Shown piece by piece: positions 11,566-25,109 of a stretch of DNA of 64,000 nucleotides. The stretch's first letter is position 1. Each line of letters opens with the position of its first letter. The stretch spans positions 1-64,000 of the forward strand of contig WHUX01000121.1 of the NCBI GenBank assembly GCA_015179025.1, read 5' to 3'. The notes beneath the pieces are model-generated. The model did not search any database, was not told the origin of the DNA, and worked only from the letters and a program-made list of their open reading frames with translations. Made by a program: the position numbers and the translations under genes. This DNA is from Terfezia claveryi. Lineage: Eukaryota > Ascomycota > Pezizomycetes > Pezizales > Pezizaceae.

Positions 11566-14500
11566 TTGGTGATGATCCTGAATGCCCTTAAAGTATAGAT
11601 AGAAGATATAGTGTCCAAGTTCTTTAGCTCTTTTACGATATTTGTTGAAGTCGCAGTTGATATACTTGAAATTAATAGCTCTTCATTGTTCTGAGTGGAG
11701 GTTTCTGGTGAGTGGAAAATTCTTAAAGCATTGGTAGAGATATTACAGTTGTAGGTATAGTTGGAAGAATCAATACTGTTGGAAATATAATCATCCTTGG
11801 TAGTAGGAGTGTCTAAGTATTTATGCTTTCTTGATAGAGCATCTGCTATTAAATTTTCCTTTCCTACAGTGTACTATATGTCTATATCAAATTTCATTAG
11901 GTAATCTTGCCATTGCCTCAATTTTTGGCTTATAGATATTTGAGTATAGAAGGTTACTAATGGTTTGTAGTTGGTAAAGATGGTGAACTCATAACCTCTT
12001 AATTATGCTTCAAAAAATTTTAATAAGTTAATAATTGCTAATGATTCCTTTTGAAATGTAAAATAATTGAGTTATGCTAGATTAAATTTTCTAGAGTAGA
12101 AGTATAATAGTTTAATGTATGTCAATAGTCCTTGACCTATCCATGATCCTAGTTCTATATTACTAGCATTACACACTAAATATTTGGGTTTGGTAGATTC
12201 ATTATTCTAGAGTTTTAAAACATGTGGAGAATTCATAAGTTCCTTAAGTTTTTCAAACACTACTTTATGAGTATCTGTATATTCCCATTTCTTTGTTTCT
12301 CCTTACAGTTCTAACAGGATGCTGGCATACAATGCCAGGTTAGAAATAAATCTACTAAGATAATTAACAATTCCAAGGAATCCTCTAAGATCCTTTTTTC
12401 ATATGGGAGTTGGGAATGTTAATATAGTAGTTCTCTTCTTCAGGTCTACATATAATCCATTTGATGTCAAAACATGTCCTAAGATTTCCAATCTTAGAGC
12501 GAAGAACTAGCATTTACTTTCTTTGAGATAGAATTTCTCATCCTGTAAATATTGAAGTACATTCTTCAGTAATTATACATGTTCTTTATATATTTTAGAG
12601 AATACAATAATATTATTAATATAGATAATTAAATTTTTATAGACTATGTCCTTAAAAATTTCATGCATAATGTAAACCATAGTAGCTAGTGCATTATGAT
12701 TTCCTTATTGCATAACTCTACTTCTAAAATATCCTATATGACATAAAAAGGTAGAGTGTTGCTCAGATTCCTTATTATTTCTAATATTAAAAAATCTATT
12801 AGCTAAGTCAAGCTTAGTCTAAATGGGATTCTCTGCTACTAGTTCAATTACTTCATTAATATCTTACAATGGGGTGTGGTCCAGTTTGACAGCTAAATTA
12901 TAGTCTTAACAGTCATTAACGTGTCTGGCTTCTTCTGGTTTATGTTATTTAGGAATAGTGAATATGACTACAGCATTTGTGTCATTTTTTACTCTATATA
13001 TATAACCTAATGCTTCTTCTTTGACTAATTTGTCATGGATTTGTTGTCTAAATCGTTATCCTAAAGGTCACTATTTTATTATCCAAGTAGCTCCTGCTTT
13101 TAGTTTGATAAAGTGATTAATCTTTCTTAGTAGTAGTAATTCCCAAACAATTGTCTTAGGAAATAATAAAAGAAACTCTGTTATAGGATTGAATTGTTTC
13201 TGTACTATAGAAACAGCTATCATGAGTTCTCTTTCTAATTCAGTTTCTTCTATATTACTAATATTTTCCTAATTATCTAGTTCACTATAATTTATAACTG
13301 ATTTATAGCTGACCTGTGTATATACTGATTTTATGCCATTCACTATAGTTTTAGATCTCTTCCATATACTTAGCTGGAATCGGGAAATATCTTCTGGTTG
13401 GATAGTGACTGGTTCCTAATGGGCAGAAATTATTGCTTACACTTTGCTAAGAGTAGGTTCTCCTAGTATTATATCCTATCTAGTTAAATAAGCTACATAA
13501 AACGTTCATTCTTCTACATAACCTATTCAATCAAGTTTGATAGTACAAGCTTTATTTATTATTCCTTTTAAGCCTTTAATTGCAGTACTTAATAGTTTCT
13601 TCTTGATACTTCTAGTCAGTATTTTGTATAAGTATATAAATTGAGAATTAATTAAGTCTCCTCCATTTGTTTAAAGATCAATTAAAGCTAGTGCAGGATG
13701 TTCATTAGCTCTAATGAATATCTTACTAAAATCTAGTACCTGTCTTGACAAGAGTCATTCCTTAATTTTATCCTTGTTGTTTTTGTTTTTAGCAGCTATC
13801 AATATAGCTAAATCTTTTATGGCTGTATGCATAGGTACCTTATTTTGTTATTTCCTATAGTCCTTGTAGAAGTGTCCAGGGTTCTAATACTATAGATATT
13901 GATTCTGGTCCCTGCGTGGACCATGACTCCAATTTTTATTCCGAGAGTATTGTTGTTGAGATATATTTGATATGGATGGTAAGGCAATATCTTTCTTTGA
14001 AGCTTCATATGATTCTGTTTGATGTACAAGCTGATCATATAACCATTCTTCTTTGATTAAAAGAATTAATGTAGCTGACATATATGGTAGCAGGAGATTA
14101 AAAAACTTTCTTCTTTTTACTTCTTGTAATATTGATTATTTACCATTTTTATTAATTAATTTAATTTGTATTTTAGTAAGCCAGTTAGTAAACTATTTAA
14201 TTCCTATATAATATTTGTCCTTATATGGTGTGGCTGTCTCCCATCATTTCTACAAAATGTTCTTACTAGTAGAGGGTATCAGAAAATCCCTAAGTACTAA
14301 TATAAATCTAATAAATATTACATTCTTTCCTTTCTCTCTTAGTACTTGATTATAAGTAGTGAGTGTGCTTCCTTCCATTCTAGATCCAACAATTTCTAAA
14401 GTTAAAGCACTTTCCAAATCTATTCCTTTGATAACCAACTAACATTGCATTACTATAGTATAAAAGTTAAAATATTATGAGTCTTACTATTTTTTGTCTT

Positions 14501-16439
14501 CTCCTTTTATTTTTTCTGGTATATCAATCTTTATTCCTTTTAAAGCGTTTATTACTTTATGGTTACCCATTATAACTATTCCTATTGTAGATTCCTATTA
14601 CTGGTATTCAACTGATTTTCCTCGTTTGGGTTTTCTTTTTAGAGTTTAACTTGCAACTAATAATGCCTTATCAAAGTCCGAGCTATCATCTCTACTATTA
14701 TTGGGGTCTCATCTTCCTCTTTGCATTTTCTACTTCTACTAGTCTAGTCCTATGTCTAAATCATTATCGTCTTCTAGTAATTCTATATCTTGTAGTGGTT
14801 GATCTTGATTGTCTAGTTCTTTAGCTGACCCAGTCCTCCTTTCTAGTGTCCCAGGTGCTCGACCTTTGCCTTTTGATTGATGTTTTAGTGTTCTTAGGAA
14901 TGCTCCTGGAAGTTCTTTACTAGAATTGAAAAAATCCTCTGTAGTATATACTGATTCTTCTAGATAAGTGCTACTCATCATTTTCCTTAGAAAAGGAACA
15001 ATAGGTTTCTTTAATTTCTTGCTTAAAAATGCATTCATTTCCAAGTCCTTTTCTTCAAATGGGTATAGAGTTAGCCATAAATAGTGTTTTACTATAGCTT
15101 CTATTTAAAGTCGAGTATTTTCAGGATAATACTGTTGGGCATGTCCCATTAAGTGAGTATATTTTATAATCTTCTTAATTGTTGTAAAATATCTATCTCA
15201 AAATTCTTCTGGTGTGAGAGACAATGCCATACTAAAATATAGTTTGGTTTTTGTTCTCTGTGGTTCTTCTATTTCTATATCTATAGGTAGATTTACTTCT
15301 CCTTCTATATTAAGAACTATAAATCTGGTCTTTCTGAAAGTTTCTTGTACTAATTTCTTAATATCTTCAGGTAACATAGTTAACTACCTTGACCTCTTAG
15401 TCTTCTTACTAAGTTCAGATACTATTAATATCTGATTTTATTATCTGTCTACAAACAAATGCAGCTAGTTATATGATACAATTGTCGAGTTACTTTTCTT
15501 CTTTAGCACCTTACTGTGCTAATGGTATAGTGGCTGATAATCCTTATGATCTTCGTTCAACTAATAGTTCTGTTAGCTCGGTGGCTTACCTGGTTGGTAA
15601 GGCTAGATGTTAAGATCTTGATGTTTCTTATAGTCCTAGTTTTTCTTTGTCTACTGGTCTAGAATTTAGTTCTAGTTCTTCCGGCAAGAGTGTCACTTTT
15701 TCTAATTGGTGTGTTGAGGTAGACATTGAGGATATAGAAGTATTGGTAAAGATATCTGGACCTAAGGAAGGTTCTGATAGAGGTAATTCTTTTCTGGAGG
15801 AAATGGCTGTAGTAGAGGCAGTGAGATTTGAGACTTGGGATTGTGATGCTTAATTGTATAGACCAATTATTCTTGGGACTTGAAGGGCTGGTTTTTCAAT
15901 AGTATACTAGATTTATAGGTACAGATATAATAGTAGTTGCCAGGAGTATAAGATAATTTGTAGATCTTATTAGGAAAAGTATTGTGAATGAAGGTGGAAT
16001 TGTTTAATATGGGGTACCATAGCCTGTTAGAGATCTGCTTAGCTTACTTCTAAGTCTTTTATTGATTTACTACTATTGAGAATCTGATGTCTTATTATTA
16101 GATTTTGTTGGCTAGCTAGTTAAATAATAATATCGATTTTATATGTATACATATGTGTCAAATTGTATATACTTATGTGAGTATAATAAAGGTATCCAAA
16201 GGTTAATTAGGCCTTGGATTTAAAAGTAAAGATTAGGTAAGTAAGTTAAAAAAAATGTAATAAATAGTACTAGATAGTATTCATTCAGTACTATTTATAC
16301 AATCTATATTCATAGGTATGGACATTTGTGTAATTCAATTCTACTGAGGTAAGACCTCAGAAAGGTAAAGGGATTACTATATAGGACGTTCCCGGAGAGA
16401 ATAGTAATTAACTAGTGTAATCTATCTTATATGATTTAT

Positions 16440-16937
16440 ACTATCTAAGCTATATGATCTTAATCTTGATCTGATCAGTATATAGGCTTGCTTGCTGCTG
16501 TGTGCTTGCTTCTTGTTTCTTGCTTGTGGATTCCAGAGGGAATCTAGTAGCCTATTTATACTCTTCTAAGATCTGATAACTAAGGAAATAAATACAATAA
16601 AGGGTAGCATATCAGAAGGTAGTGTACTGTACAAAAGAGGTTATATGGCTATAGTAATGAGTCACATGCCCTAAACAATAGTCATGTAGCCATAGTAATA
16701 GGTCACACACCTTAAACAAAGGTCACGTAGCCATAATCAGAGTATACTTATATGGCAAGTTCCATTGAATTTCCCATGGCAAATTCCACAGGCTATAGAC
16801 ACTTATAAAGTAGTAGGAGATAATAGAAGGCTTGTCTTTCAACCAAGAGGCTTAGTTATATAACATAGTAGTAATATAGCAAATACAAAAGTATATAATC
16901 AATTATATAAGTAAATGAAACAACGTTCTCCATTACA
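16440..16937 (-). repeat. Gypsy-1 5' LTR (at least this part)
   Basis: This is the copy of the left LTR at 1-492. It ends in ACA at 16937, and the next base begins Copia-1 integrase coding sequence. The LTR probably extends further left than 16440, but the partner copy lies outside the window there, so the left limit is a minimum. Confidence 0.8.
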
Positions 16938-18000
16938 GGAAGGCCACCAAACTAGCTGCATCTAAGCAGCCCAAAGATTTACAGATTAGGATAAACCGAC
17001 TTCTAGAATGGGTTCATGCAAACCTCGTCGGGCCAATCAAACCTTCCACACTAAGCAAATAATACTGATATCTGCTAGTAATTGTAGATAACTTTAGTTA
17101 ATATATAGCTGTACAGCCCCTTCAGAAGAAGAGCGAGACTAGGAAAGCATTAATTGAAATAATTAATAAACTGGAAGCAGCCACAAACCTATAGGTCAGC
17201 CAAATTCAGGCTAACTGGGGTAGAGAATTCCAGATTAATGAGCTTTAAGAAGAATTGAGACAAAGAGGTATAACCTCAAAAGAGACTGTTCCTAAGCATA
17301 CTGCAACCAATACTATAATTGAGTGCACAAATCAAATAATTCTCACTATAAGCTGAACCACCTTAATTAGATTTGACCTACCTAAAGGACTATGGGATAA
17401 AGCTTTGAGTTGGGTAACCTATACTAAGAACTAAATCCCTTAAAAGACTTTAAAAGGTAAATCCTTAATTAAGATTATACTCAAAAAGGATCCTGATATA
17501 GAGCGGACAAAGTTAAGATCCTTTAGCCAATCAGTTCTCTACTTCCACTATGATATTTCCAACAAGCTCTCTCCAAAAAGCTACAAAGCCAACATAATTA
17601 GTTATACTGAAAGCTTCGAAAGTTATCAAGTCTGAACAGACATGGGCTAGATTAAACTTGCTTTTCAACCAATCCTAGTAGAAATGAACAATAGCAGTTT
17701 AGAATCAGAAGAGGAGTTAGTAGAAGATCTAGAGCCAGAAGCCCCAAAGTTGCTAGAACTAACTCCTTAGCCAGCAGTTTTACTCCTAATGAGGAAACCT
17801 AGGAAAACTGCTAGAGATTAGGAAAGTATGGTCAGAACTAGAAAATCAGAGTGACAACTAGTTCATAGAAAGATATTTGTAGTAGAAGCTGACCCAGATC
17901 ACCCAACCGATAAGCAAGCTCGCAGCTCCCTATAACCTTTTGAATAGGCTAAAGATTGAGCTAAAGAATAAGAACAGCTAAACCGATATAGAGTATATAT
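16938..18000 (+). pseudogene. Copia-1 integrase fragment
   Basis: The reading frame gives a Copia-type integrase core. LVIVDNFS marks the first catalytic Asp region. The second and third are near AALQANWGRE-like and ECTNQII-like stretches around 17200-17340. A serine/acid-rich linker (SSLESEEELVEDLEPEAP) follows near 17690-17745. Several TAG/TAA codons interrupt it. The 5' half of the domain is missing because the Gypsy-1 LTR abuts at 16937. Confidence 0.75.
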
Positions 18001-18005
18001 CAAGA

Positions 18006-18281
18006 TGTTGAAGAATAATTGCTGGCTAAGTAGGAAGCAGGATATGAAGGGCAAGGCCGGATCCAAATTAAGAGTGAAGGGCAAGACCTAATTAGGCAAG
18101 AATGCTAAAGAACAAAAGTTTATATTAATGTTACTATTTCTTATGATAAGTATATTTGGTACTATTGTTTATATATTTAAGCTAATATTATATGCCCTTC
18201 TGTATGTGGGGCTATTATTATTAATATATTTCTCTTCTCCTCTATATACACTATAGTACAACCATTGTACAGTTTCTTATA
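18006..18281 (+). repeat. Copia-2 5' LTR
   Basis: It starts TGTTGAAGAA and ends TTTCTTATA. It is 276 bp, against 279 bp for its partner at 27738-28016, whose end is TTTCTTACA. Differences are chiefly transitions. Confidence 0.92.
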
Positions 18282-18335
18282 TGGTAGTAACTTATCTTTT
18301 TTAATCAATCAATATTATTTATAAGTTTAGCAATA

Positions 18336-19620
18336 ACATCCAAAATAGCATTGGCCAATACTTTTCATATAGCACTAGCCACTACCTTGCATATCTTATT
18401 CAAGCTACCAAAGGCTACCAAGAACCTCAAATATGAGAACAATTATAGCTCATGGTCCATGAAAGTAATAATGCTTCTTCGACTTACTAATCTTAATAAG
18501 GCTATAGACCTTGTCAAGAGTATAGCCCCCAAACTACTAACAAAGAAATATTAATAGCTCTCTAACAAAGCTCTAGCTACTATTATAGTAAATTGTGATT
18601 CAGAACCATTATTACTTATTTATATCTCCCCTAATGCACTCAATGCTTGGGGGACCCTAAAATCACATTATGAAGGCCACACTCACACACATATATCTGT
18701 GCTGCTTTTTGCAATCACTAATTTTCATTTCAATAATAGAAAGGACACTTTGACTCAACACATCATAAAGTTCGAAAATAAATAGAACCTCCTGTTACTA
18801 GTAGCTAATGTAGCTACCATTTCTTCTGATACCTCCAGTTTTACTAGCACCATCAAGAGTTTTATTAGCTATGATGGATAAAAAGCAACCATGCTATTAT
18901 CTACACTCCCTTATATCTCAGTATATTAGAATCTTATTATGAATTTGATAGTAGGAACTACTACTCCCTCTTATGCTGATAGCGCACTCTGACTTTATAA
19001 GCTATCAGATTACCTTAAAGCTCGCCCAAGAAGAGATACACCTCAAGAGCCTACCTAAGCCTTCGCAATTATCAACCTACTGGTAAAGTGTTAATATTGC
19101 AAAAGCAAAGGATGGCCTAGAATATCTCATGAAGAGAAGGATTGTAGAACTAAGAGGTGAGATGCCTTAAGGAATAGCACTCCTCTAGCAGCCCATATCA
19201 CTCAGTCTAGTGAAATTTGAGATACTTTCTATAATAAAACAACTACTGATTTGACAGCAATATTGACTACCAATTTGATAGCAACATTAACCAATAATTA
19301 GTTTGCAGATATATATGCATCTATCCTCATTACCAATAACAAGCTTGAGCTTATTGACCCTCACCAACATTATCAGTTAGGTCGAACTGGGGGAGGAAGC
19401 ATTTACTCTACTCATAAGAGGTCCATAAAAATTAGAAAAATAACTCTTAATAACATTCTCTATGTGCCAGGTTTCCCTTGAAACCTTATAAGTATAGCAA
19501 AAATCTGCTAGCAAGGAGCAACACTTGCTCTAGGCACTCAGAATACCTTAATATTTTAAGATTAAGTTAGCCTACTCACTATAGTAAATGATATATATCG
19601 GTTAGAGGTTTCTCAAATTC
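18336..19620 (+). pseudogene. Copia-2 gag and start of pol (broken)
   Basis: The open start is at 18351. Reading past stops gives a UBN2/Retrotran_gag-type Copia gag: YENNYSSWSMKVIMLL, ATIIVNCDSEPLLLI, LKSHYEGHTHTHISVLLF. A zinc knuckle follows near 19090-19145 (C-x2-C-x4-H-x4-C pattern, YCKSKGWPRISHEEKDC, with the first Cys and the His position altered). A gag-pre-integrase-like stretch ends at 19620, where Gypsy-3 interrupts. The same gag family is much better preserved at 52877-53404 on the minus strand, which supports the call. Confidence 0.8.
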
Positions 19621-19664
19621 ATTTAATAAAGCAAGAAGCCATGGGATGGTATATCAGGTATAGG

Positions 19665-20169
19665 TGTAACATGGGCTCTGGGGACAAGGTGACCAAGAAG
19701 TATACGGAGGCAAGGGCAGGGCTAGGGCAACACATACATAGGAATACTATGTGTATGACTAGAGGAAGGCTAGGACAGGGGCAAGGGCAAGAGGCAAGAG
19801 AGGCAGAGGGCAAGGGGTATGAGACATATGGAGGCAGTTACCGTATATATTGGTGGGGGGCAGCTGTACTACAGAGTTATTTATAGGATAAGGCAAGATG
19901 AGGGGGTATAAAAGGGGATACACCTTTACGGAGAGAGGCAAGGTTTATATTAGGATAAAAGATGTTGGATGGGGATCCAATGATAGTACAATGGATAGGA
20001 GCTATACATACATGATTCTAGGCCAAAGCAATGAAAGGAATAAGCTTCCCAAGATCCCTATCTTGGAAGCCAAATAGAAAAGCAATAACCTATTACCTGT
20101 GCCATAGGTGATAACCCATTACCTGTACCATAGGTGATGACAAAGACAACTAAGCAGGTCGTTGTAATA
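19665..20169 (-). repeat. Gypsy-3 3' LTR
   Basis: It is about 505 bp and is the reverse complement of the Gypsy-2 LTR family (shared blocks GGCTCTGGGGACAAGG, GAGGAAGGCTAGGA, TTGGATGGGGATCC). It contains its own tandem variation, CCTGTGCCATAGGTGATAA, repeated near 20095-20145. Confidence 0.85.
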
Positions 20170-20379
20170 CTATCCCCCCTTTAGGGTAGAGCTCCAGAGG
20201 CTTTGGGCACGTCAACTGGCCAAATTAATACAGAGAACAACAACACGAGAACCCCAACTCTAAACAACAACAAAGACCCATCACCTGTATCGCAGGTGAT
20301 AATAGAAACAACAATAACAAGAACAAGGACAAGAATCCTAACTTAGATATGGGGAGATCACTTAACTAGACGGGGCTTC

Positions 20380-21600
20380 CTCGGATATCGCTGATGAAAC
20401 AGAGAGACCAGATCCTGAGCATTTCTTAGGTCCTCAGTAGGTTGCCAGGTAGCCTCCTCATTCTCTACCTATTTAACCTTGTACTGCAGATACCTGTACC
20501 TCTTTTGCAAGTCTAGCACTTTCTCCACCTTCCATTCTTCTTCACCTTTAATAACTACTGGAGGAGGTGGTGGGTGTTTGTGTCCTAGGAGAGGGTCATC
20601 TATAGCAGGCTCGATCTCAGAGACATGAACGATGGATAGTGCTTGATATCCTTAGGGAACTTCAGCCGGTAAGCATGAGTGCCCACACTCCCTAATACCT
20701 TATATGGACCTAAGAACTTGTGATCTAGTTTGCGTGACAGTTGTTCTATATGGAAATAGCGACTAGAAAGCCACACCTTGTCTCTTGACAGATATCTCAG
20801 GGCTGGCAACCTGGATCCATTTGTGTATTCAGCCTGCCTAGCTTAGACATAAGCCAACTTGGTTTTCAAGGTTTGGTGGAGTTCAGTGATCCCACTTGTA
20901 AACTTCTTAGCTGGGGGATGGGCTCTCTGTGGGGGTGCTAGAGCATCCATGAACTAGGGGTGCTAACCGTAATTGGCTAGAAATGGAGAGGTTTTCAAGG
21001 ACTCTAAGAACTGGTTGTTTACGATGAACTTATAGGTTGCCAGTAAGGACACCCAGTTATTGTGCTGGTGGTTGATATAGGCCTACAGATATTGTTCTAT
21101 AATAACTTTTATCCTTTCTAATTGTCTATCAGTCTAGGGATGGTAGGCTGTCGAGAGGCTTACCTTGATTCCCAAAAGCTTGCAGAATACTTTCCAGAAT
21201 TCTGAGGTGAACTGAGGCCCTCGGTCAGATACCATAGATTCAGGGAGACTATGATACTAGAACATATTGGTGAGGTAGAGATTGGCTAGCTCTAGGGCAG
21301 AGCAGGTATCCCGGCAAGGTATTACATGCCTCATTTTCATCAGCTGATCCACCACCATCAGAATGGCATTGAATCCCGAGTCCTTTAGCAACACAGTTAC
21401 GAAGTCCATGGTCAGTTATTGCCAGGGCCGATCGGGGATCTCCAGAGGCTTCAGGATACCATAAGGAGCATAGTGGGTAGGTTTTGCATGCTTGCATACA
21501 TGGCAATTCCATATGTACCGCTCTACCTCCTTCCATTAGTAAGTCCATGTATATTACCTAGAAAAAAACTCTAACATTTTAGTTACTCTAGGGTGGCCTG
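20380..21600 (-). pseudogene. Gypsy-3 integrase and chromodomain (broken)
   Basis: On the minus strand the integrase core and its C-terminal part (LDHKFLGPYKVLGSVGTHAYRL at 20650-20750) precede a chromodomain near 20560-20380, followed by HQRYPRKPR before the polypurine tract. It parallels Gypsy-2 domain for domain. Stops are scattered through it. Confidence 0.78.
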
Positions 21601-21959
21601 TGGTCAGGATGTCATAGTACTCCTTGATTAGTCTCAAGCATAGTTTGCTATCTGCAGGTATGTAAAGGTAGTCAAGGTAGTAAAGGAGACTGTCCTAAGT
21701 TGTATACTTAGCTAGAGAAATCTTGGTATAGTGGCACTATCTAGATTCTACCACAGCGATTATCTCTTTGTCCAGGGGGTCTTTCCTACATACCCTTTTT
21801 ACCTACTATCAGAGATGACTTCCTGTATCTACATTGGCCTTAACATCTATGATATCACCCTCGATATCTTCAGCCCCCGCTAGAATATTGGTGGCTAGGT
21901 CAAGATTTTCCAGCTTTAGTACCACCTGGTTCTACTACTATAGCCTTTTATCCCCCCCC

Positions 21960-23901
21960 TTAGAAAGATCTTCTAATCTCCTAGTCAGCACGTCTGGTTT
22001 CCCACTAGCCTTCCTCAGCTGGTATTTGATCTTGAAGTTTAACCGAGATAAAAACTCCGACTTCCTAACTTGCTATTGGTTCAGCAGCTTGGTAGTAGTG
22101 AAATACTCGAGGTTCTTATAATTTCTACGATACACTTGCTATCAGGGTTGAAGTAGGCCAAGATGGGTGCTGAACAGAAGGCTTCCTTAAGGTTCTCGAA
22201 GGTTGATTGGGCTGCAGGATTCTAGTGAAATCACTAATTCTTTTCCAGGCCCTTCGTTTTTGTCAGTACTGTCAAGGATGCCACGATCTTTGAATAACCT
22301 AGGATAAACTGGCGGTAGAAATTGGCAAAGCCCAAGAAAGCCTATATGTCCTTAAAGTTGGCAGAGGTTTCCCAATCTTAGATTGCAATGACTTTGGTAG
22401 GGTATATTCTGATACCATCCGTAGTTATTATCAGGTCCAGGTACTTCACCTTTTGGACATAGAATTCGCATTTTTCAGGTTTAAGGTATAACCTAGCTCA
22501 TTCTAGCTTCTCCAGTACTTGCCAGACATAGATCTTATGTTCTACTAGGGTATCCAAGTAGATAAGGATATCATCCAGGTAGGCTGTGCAGAATACATCC
22601 AAAAAGTCCCGCAGGGTGTTGTTGATAAAGTGCTAGAAAGAGGCGAGGGCATTAGTTAGGTTGAAGGGCATCATATTGTACTTGAAATAACTGTAATATG
22701 TCTAGAAAGCAGTTTTCCACTCCTATCCTTCTGCAATCCATACCAAGTTATAAGCCCCTCTTAGATCCAATTTAGTGAACTATTTTGCTTTGGAGAGCCT
22801 GGCAAATGTCTCATAGATCAAAGGTAAAGGGTACTTGTTCTTCACTGTTATTTCATTCAAGCCACGATAGTCTATGCACAATCGAAGGGAGCTATCTGAT
22901 TTCTTGACAAATAGCATAGAAGTACCTGCTGGGGAAGAGCTGTGCTGGATGAAGCTCTTACTCAAATTCTCCTCCAAGTACTTCTTCAGAGCCTCTAATT
23001 CCACTCAGGACATTCTATAGAGAGGGCCATAAGGGGGAGTTTTTCCTTTGATCAACTAAATTGTGTGGTTGTATAGTCGATGGGAGGCAAGCATTTCTGC
23101 AGCTTTTTCTATAAAGAGGTCGATAAATTCATAGTATTCATCTGGAACCATTGATTTCCACTCCTCTTTAGGTCTCATCTTATTAATCTCTAGGTTAATT
23201 TTATAGATTGACAGGGTATAGGCCTTTAGTTTGTGTTGTTTGGTAAGGTAAGTAAAGGCTCTAGCTCCAATGAAGCTGATACTTAGGGGTTTAGTAGAAG
23301 CCGGGGGGACTAGGGGATTAGAGAGAACAGGGGAGATCGGGAAAACAGGGGGAACAGGAGTTAGAGCAGAGATAGGGTGTTTACAAACATTGACATATAT
23401 GGTCTAGTATACTACCTGGGTGGGGTCCTCTACCAGGAGAGGTAAAGTACCTAACTCCTTAATGGTAGTCTGCGGGGCACCACAGTGTCTCTTGCAATAC
23501 TCACTATTAAAATTCAAGGTATAGAAGCTAAAATTGATGGAGATGTCATGCATCTAGAGTCATGGGTTCCCCAGAACAATGGAGTATTTTAGCTTGGTCA
23601 TGAATATTGGGAGACTCTCAGAATGGTCTCCAATAGCACTGGGTAAATAAGCAAAGTTGATGATAGCCCTGGAGGAGATAGGATGGCCATTAATAACATC
23701 AAGGAGGTGGGGGGTATTGAGCTTGAAGGTTGGGATGGAATTCTTACTAACAAAGGCCTGATCAATAAAGGCAATTCCTGAAGCACCATAATCTATAAGA
23801 GCTGATTTGACCACTATTTTACGATTAAATTTGACAGTTATAGGTACAATGAAGTGCTTGCTAAACAGGTGAGACTTATCAACAGACATAGATATAGGCA
23901 A
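21960..23901 (-). pseudogene. Gypsy-3 protease, reverse transcriptase and RNase H (broken)
   Basis: The protease part is open from 23901 to 23560 and shows ALIDYGASGIAFID (D-x-G-A). RT motifs on the minus strand are [22 protein letters not shown] (22900-22830), FTKLDLRGAYNLV and [10 protein letters not shown] near 22570. Unlike Gypsy-1 and Gypsy-2, the catalytic YLDD is intact here, though stops elsewhere kill the gene. RNase H follows toward 21960. Confidence 0.83.
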
Positions 23902-23949
23902 AAAAATATAGACAAAGATAAATGACCTAAAGCAGGTCCCTTCCTAGTG

Positions 23950-25090
23950 TCAGTAACTAGGCAAGGGACTTCCCTTTTCCTGACTCTTCCCTAACTTGTT
24001 CAATCCTGGCTTTCGAGATAGTATGAGCAGCTAGGGAGCAGTTTTTTGTGAGGGGAGGGTTAGTCAAGGCCTTCCCGATGATAGGTCTATAGGGGTGGGC
24101 CTTCCTGCCACCCATAATAGATATGCTAGTTTATTAGTGGAGGCAGAGGCCTGAGCTATTTTAGTGCATGGTATTGCTAAGGCTAGGGTTGTGGAAGATA
24201 GGTACTGGCCTGAACATGGGGTGGTTGCAGAGCTGAGATATCCGTTGTTCCACCTGGGAAGCCTGGTCAATCAATTCATCAAGGGTTTTGGCTACTGGGA
24301 GGCTGACTATAGCCTGCTGGATTTCGTTATTTAGCTATTCCAAGAATTGCTCTAGTTTGGACTAGTTATTCCATTAGACCTCTGCCACCAGTCTTGAGAA
24401 TTCTGCCACATAAGTGGACAGATCAGTGTTTTTCTGCCTGAGGGCTTGAAGGGCTCTACTGGCAGTACCAATGGCATCGAGGTCCCTGAACACCCTATCT
24501 AGAATTATGAAAAGGGCCGAGATATCATCAAGTTTGATTCCAGTTTTGAGGACATATGGCTGGATCTAGTCATCAGCTTTCCCCTCTAGCAAGGCGAAAA
24601 CATATAACAGTCAATATTGTTCGAATGGGAACCTAGTAGAATCTCCATTCAGTTTAAGATTGACAGTATTTTTCTAGGCTCATAGACAAACTTAATCTCT
24701 ATTAAACTTAGGGGGAGTCGGGATGCTTTCAGTCTTGTTGTTACTAGCTGCTATTGTTTTTGGTATTGCTAGGTTTGCTAGAGTATGGCTGAGGTTTTGG
24801 ACTATAGTCTATTTGGTGGCTAGAGCAAGGTTCACATGATCAAGATCAGTCTAGAGGACTGTAATTTCTTCGTTGACTGATCTCAATTTTCATTCAGCCA
24901 CAGCCAGGCTGTTGCTGAGTTTGGTCCTGATGGCATCCATGGCCTCAAAGATGTCAATAATTTCTTAATGGTAGGTATTCAACTCGTTTAAGCCTGAGGG
25001 TATAGGGGAGCTCCTCCAGGTTTGAAACCTAATAGTGGGTGGAGGGGTTCTGGAATAGTACACAATATCAGGACATCTAGACTAGGCCAG
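23950..25090 (-). pseudogene. Gypsy-3 gag (broken)
   Basis: Minus-strand reading gives the same gag as Gypsy-2 (TYVAEFSRLVAEV, LDELIDQASQVEQRI). The N-terminal part is recognisable up to about 25060 (IRFQTWRSSPIPSG against VRFRAWQALPIS in Gypsy-2). It is interrupted by many stops and ends at the abnormal junction with Copia-2. Confidence 0.72.
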
Positions 25091-25109
25091 CTCATTCATT
25101 CTGACAACA

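Larger units (their letters stand above)
1..16937 (-). mobile_element. Gypsy-1: Ty3/Gypsy chromovirus, decayed, interrupted by Gypsy-2 and a foldback element
   Basis: Near-identical LTR sequence occurs at 1-492 and in the part ending at 16937 (shared landmarks: the GCTTGCTTGCT block and the terminal AACGTTCTCCATTA). The coding parts read on the minus strand, so the 5' LTR is on the right. In order on the minus strand: gag about 15440-13830; a gag zinc knuckle near 13890-13850 (C to Y changes, but GHFYKD remains); a protease-like region near 13740-13450; reverse transcriptase and RNase H about 12960-11800 (motifs YINNIIVFS, GFLGIVNYLSRF, ENLIADALSRK); integrase split between 9440-7978 and 1771-1150 (IVFDCDTLLMS); and a chromodomain near 870-760 (YKVRWLEYSPKYDSW). 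Dozens of stops make it non-autonomous. The catalytic YxDD has become YINN. The left LTR is cut by the window edge, and the inner boundary of the right LTR could not be fixed. Confidence 0.85.
19665..25100 (-). mobile_element. Gypsy-3: same chromovirus family as Gypsy-2, 5' LTR missing
   Basis: The 3' LTR is at 19665-20169 on the left. Its end abuts a tract that reads AAAGGGGGGATAG on the minus strand, the same as in Gypsy-2. The minus strand then gives chromodomain, integrase, RNase H, RT, protease and gag from left to right in reverse order. The gag homologous to Gypsy-2 can be followed to about 25090. Instead of a 5' LTR, Copia-2 integrase sequence starts at about 25110. Gypsy-3 therefore lost its 5' LTR together with a piece of Copia-2. 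The right boundary is approximate. Confidence 0.87.
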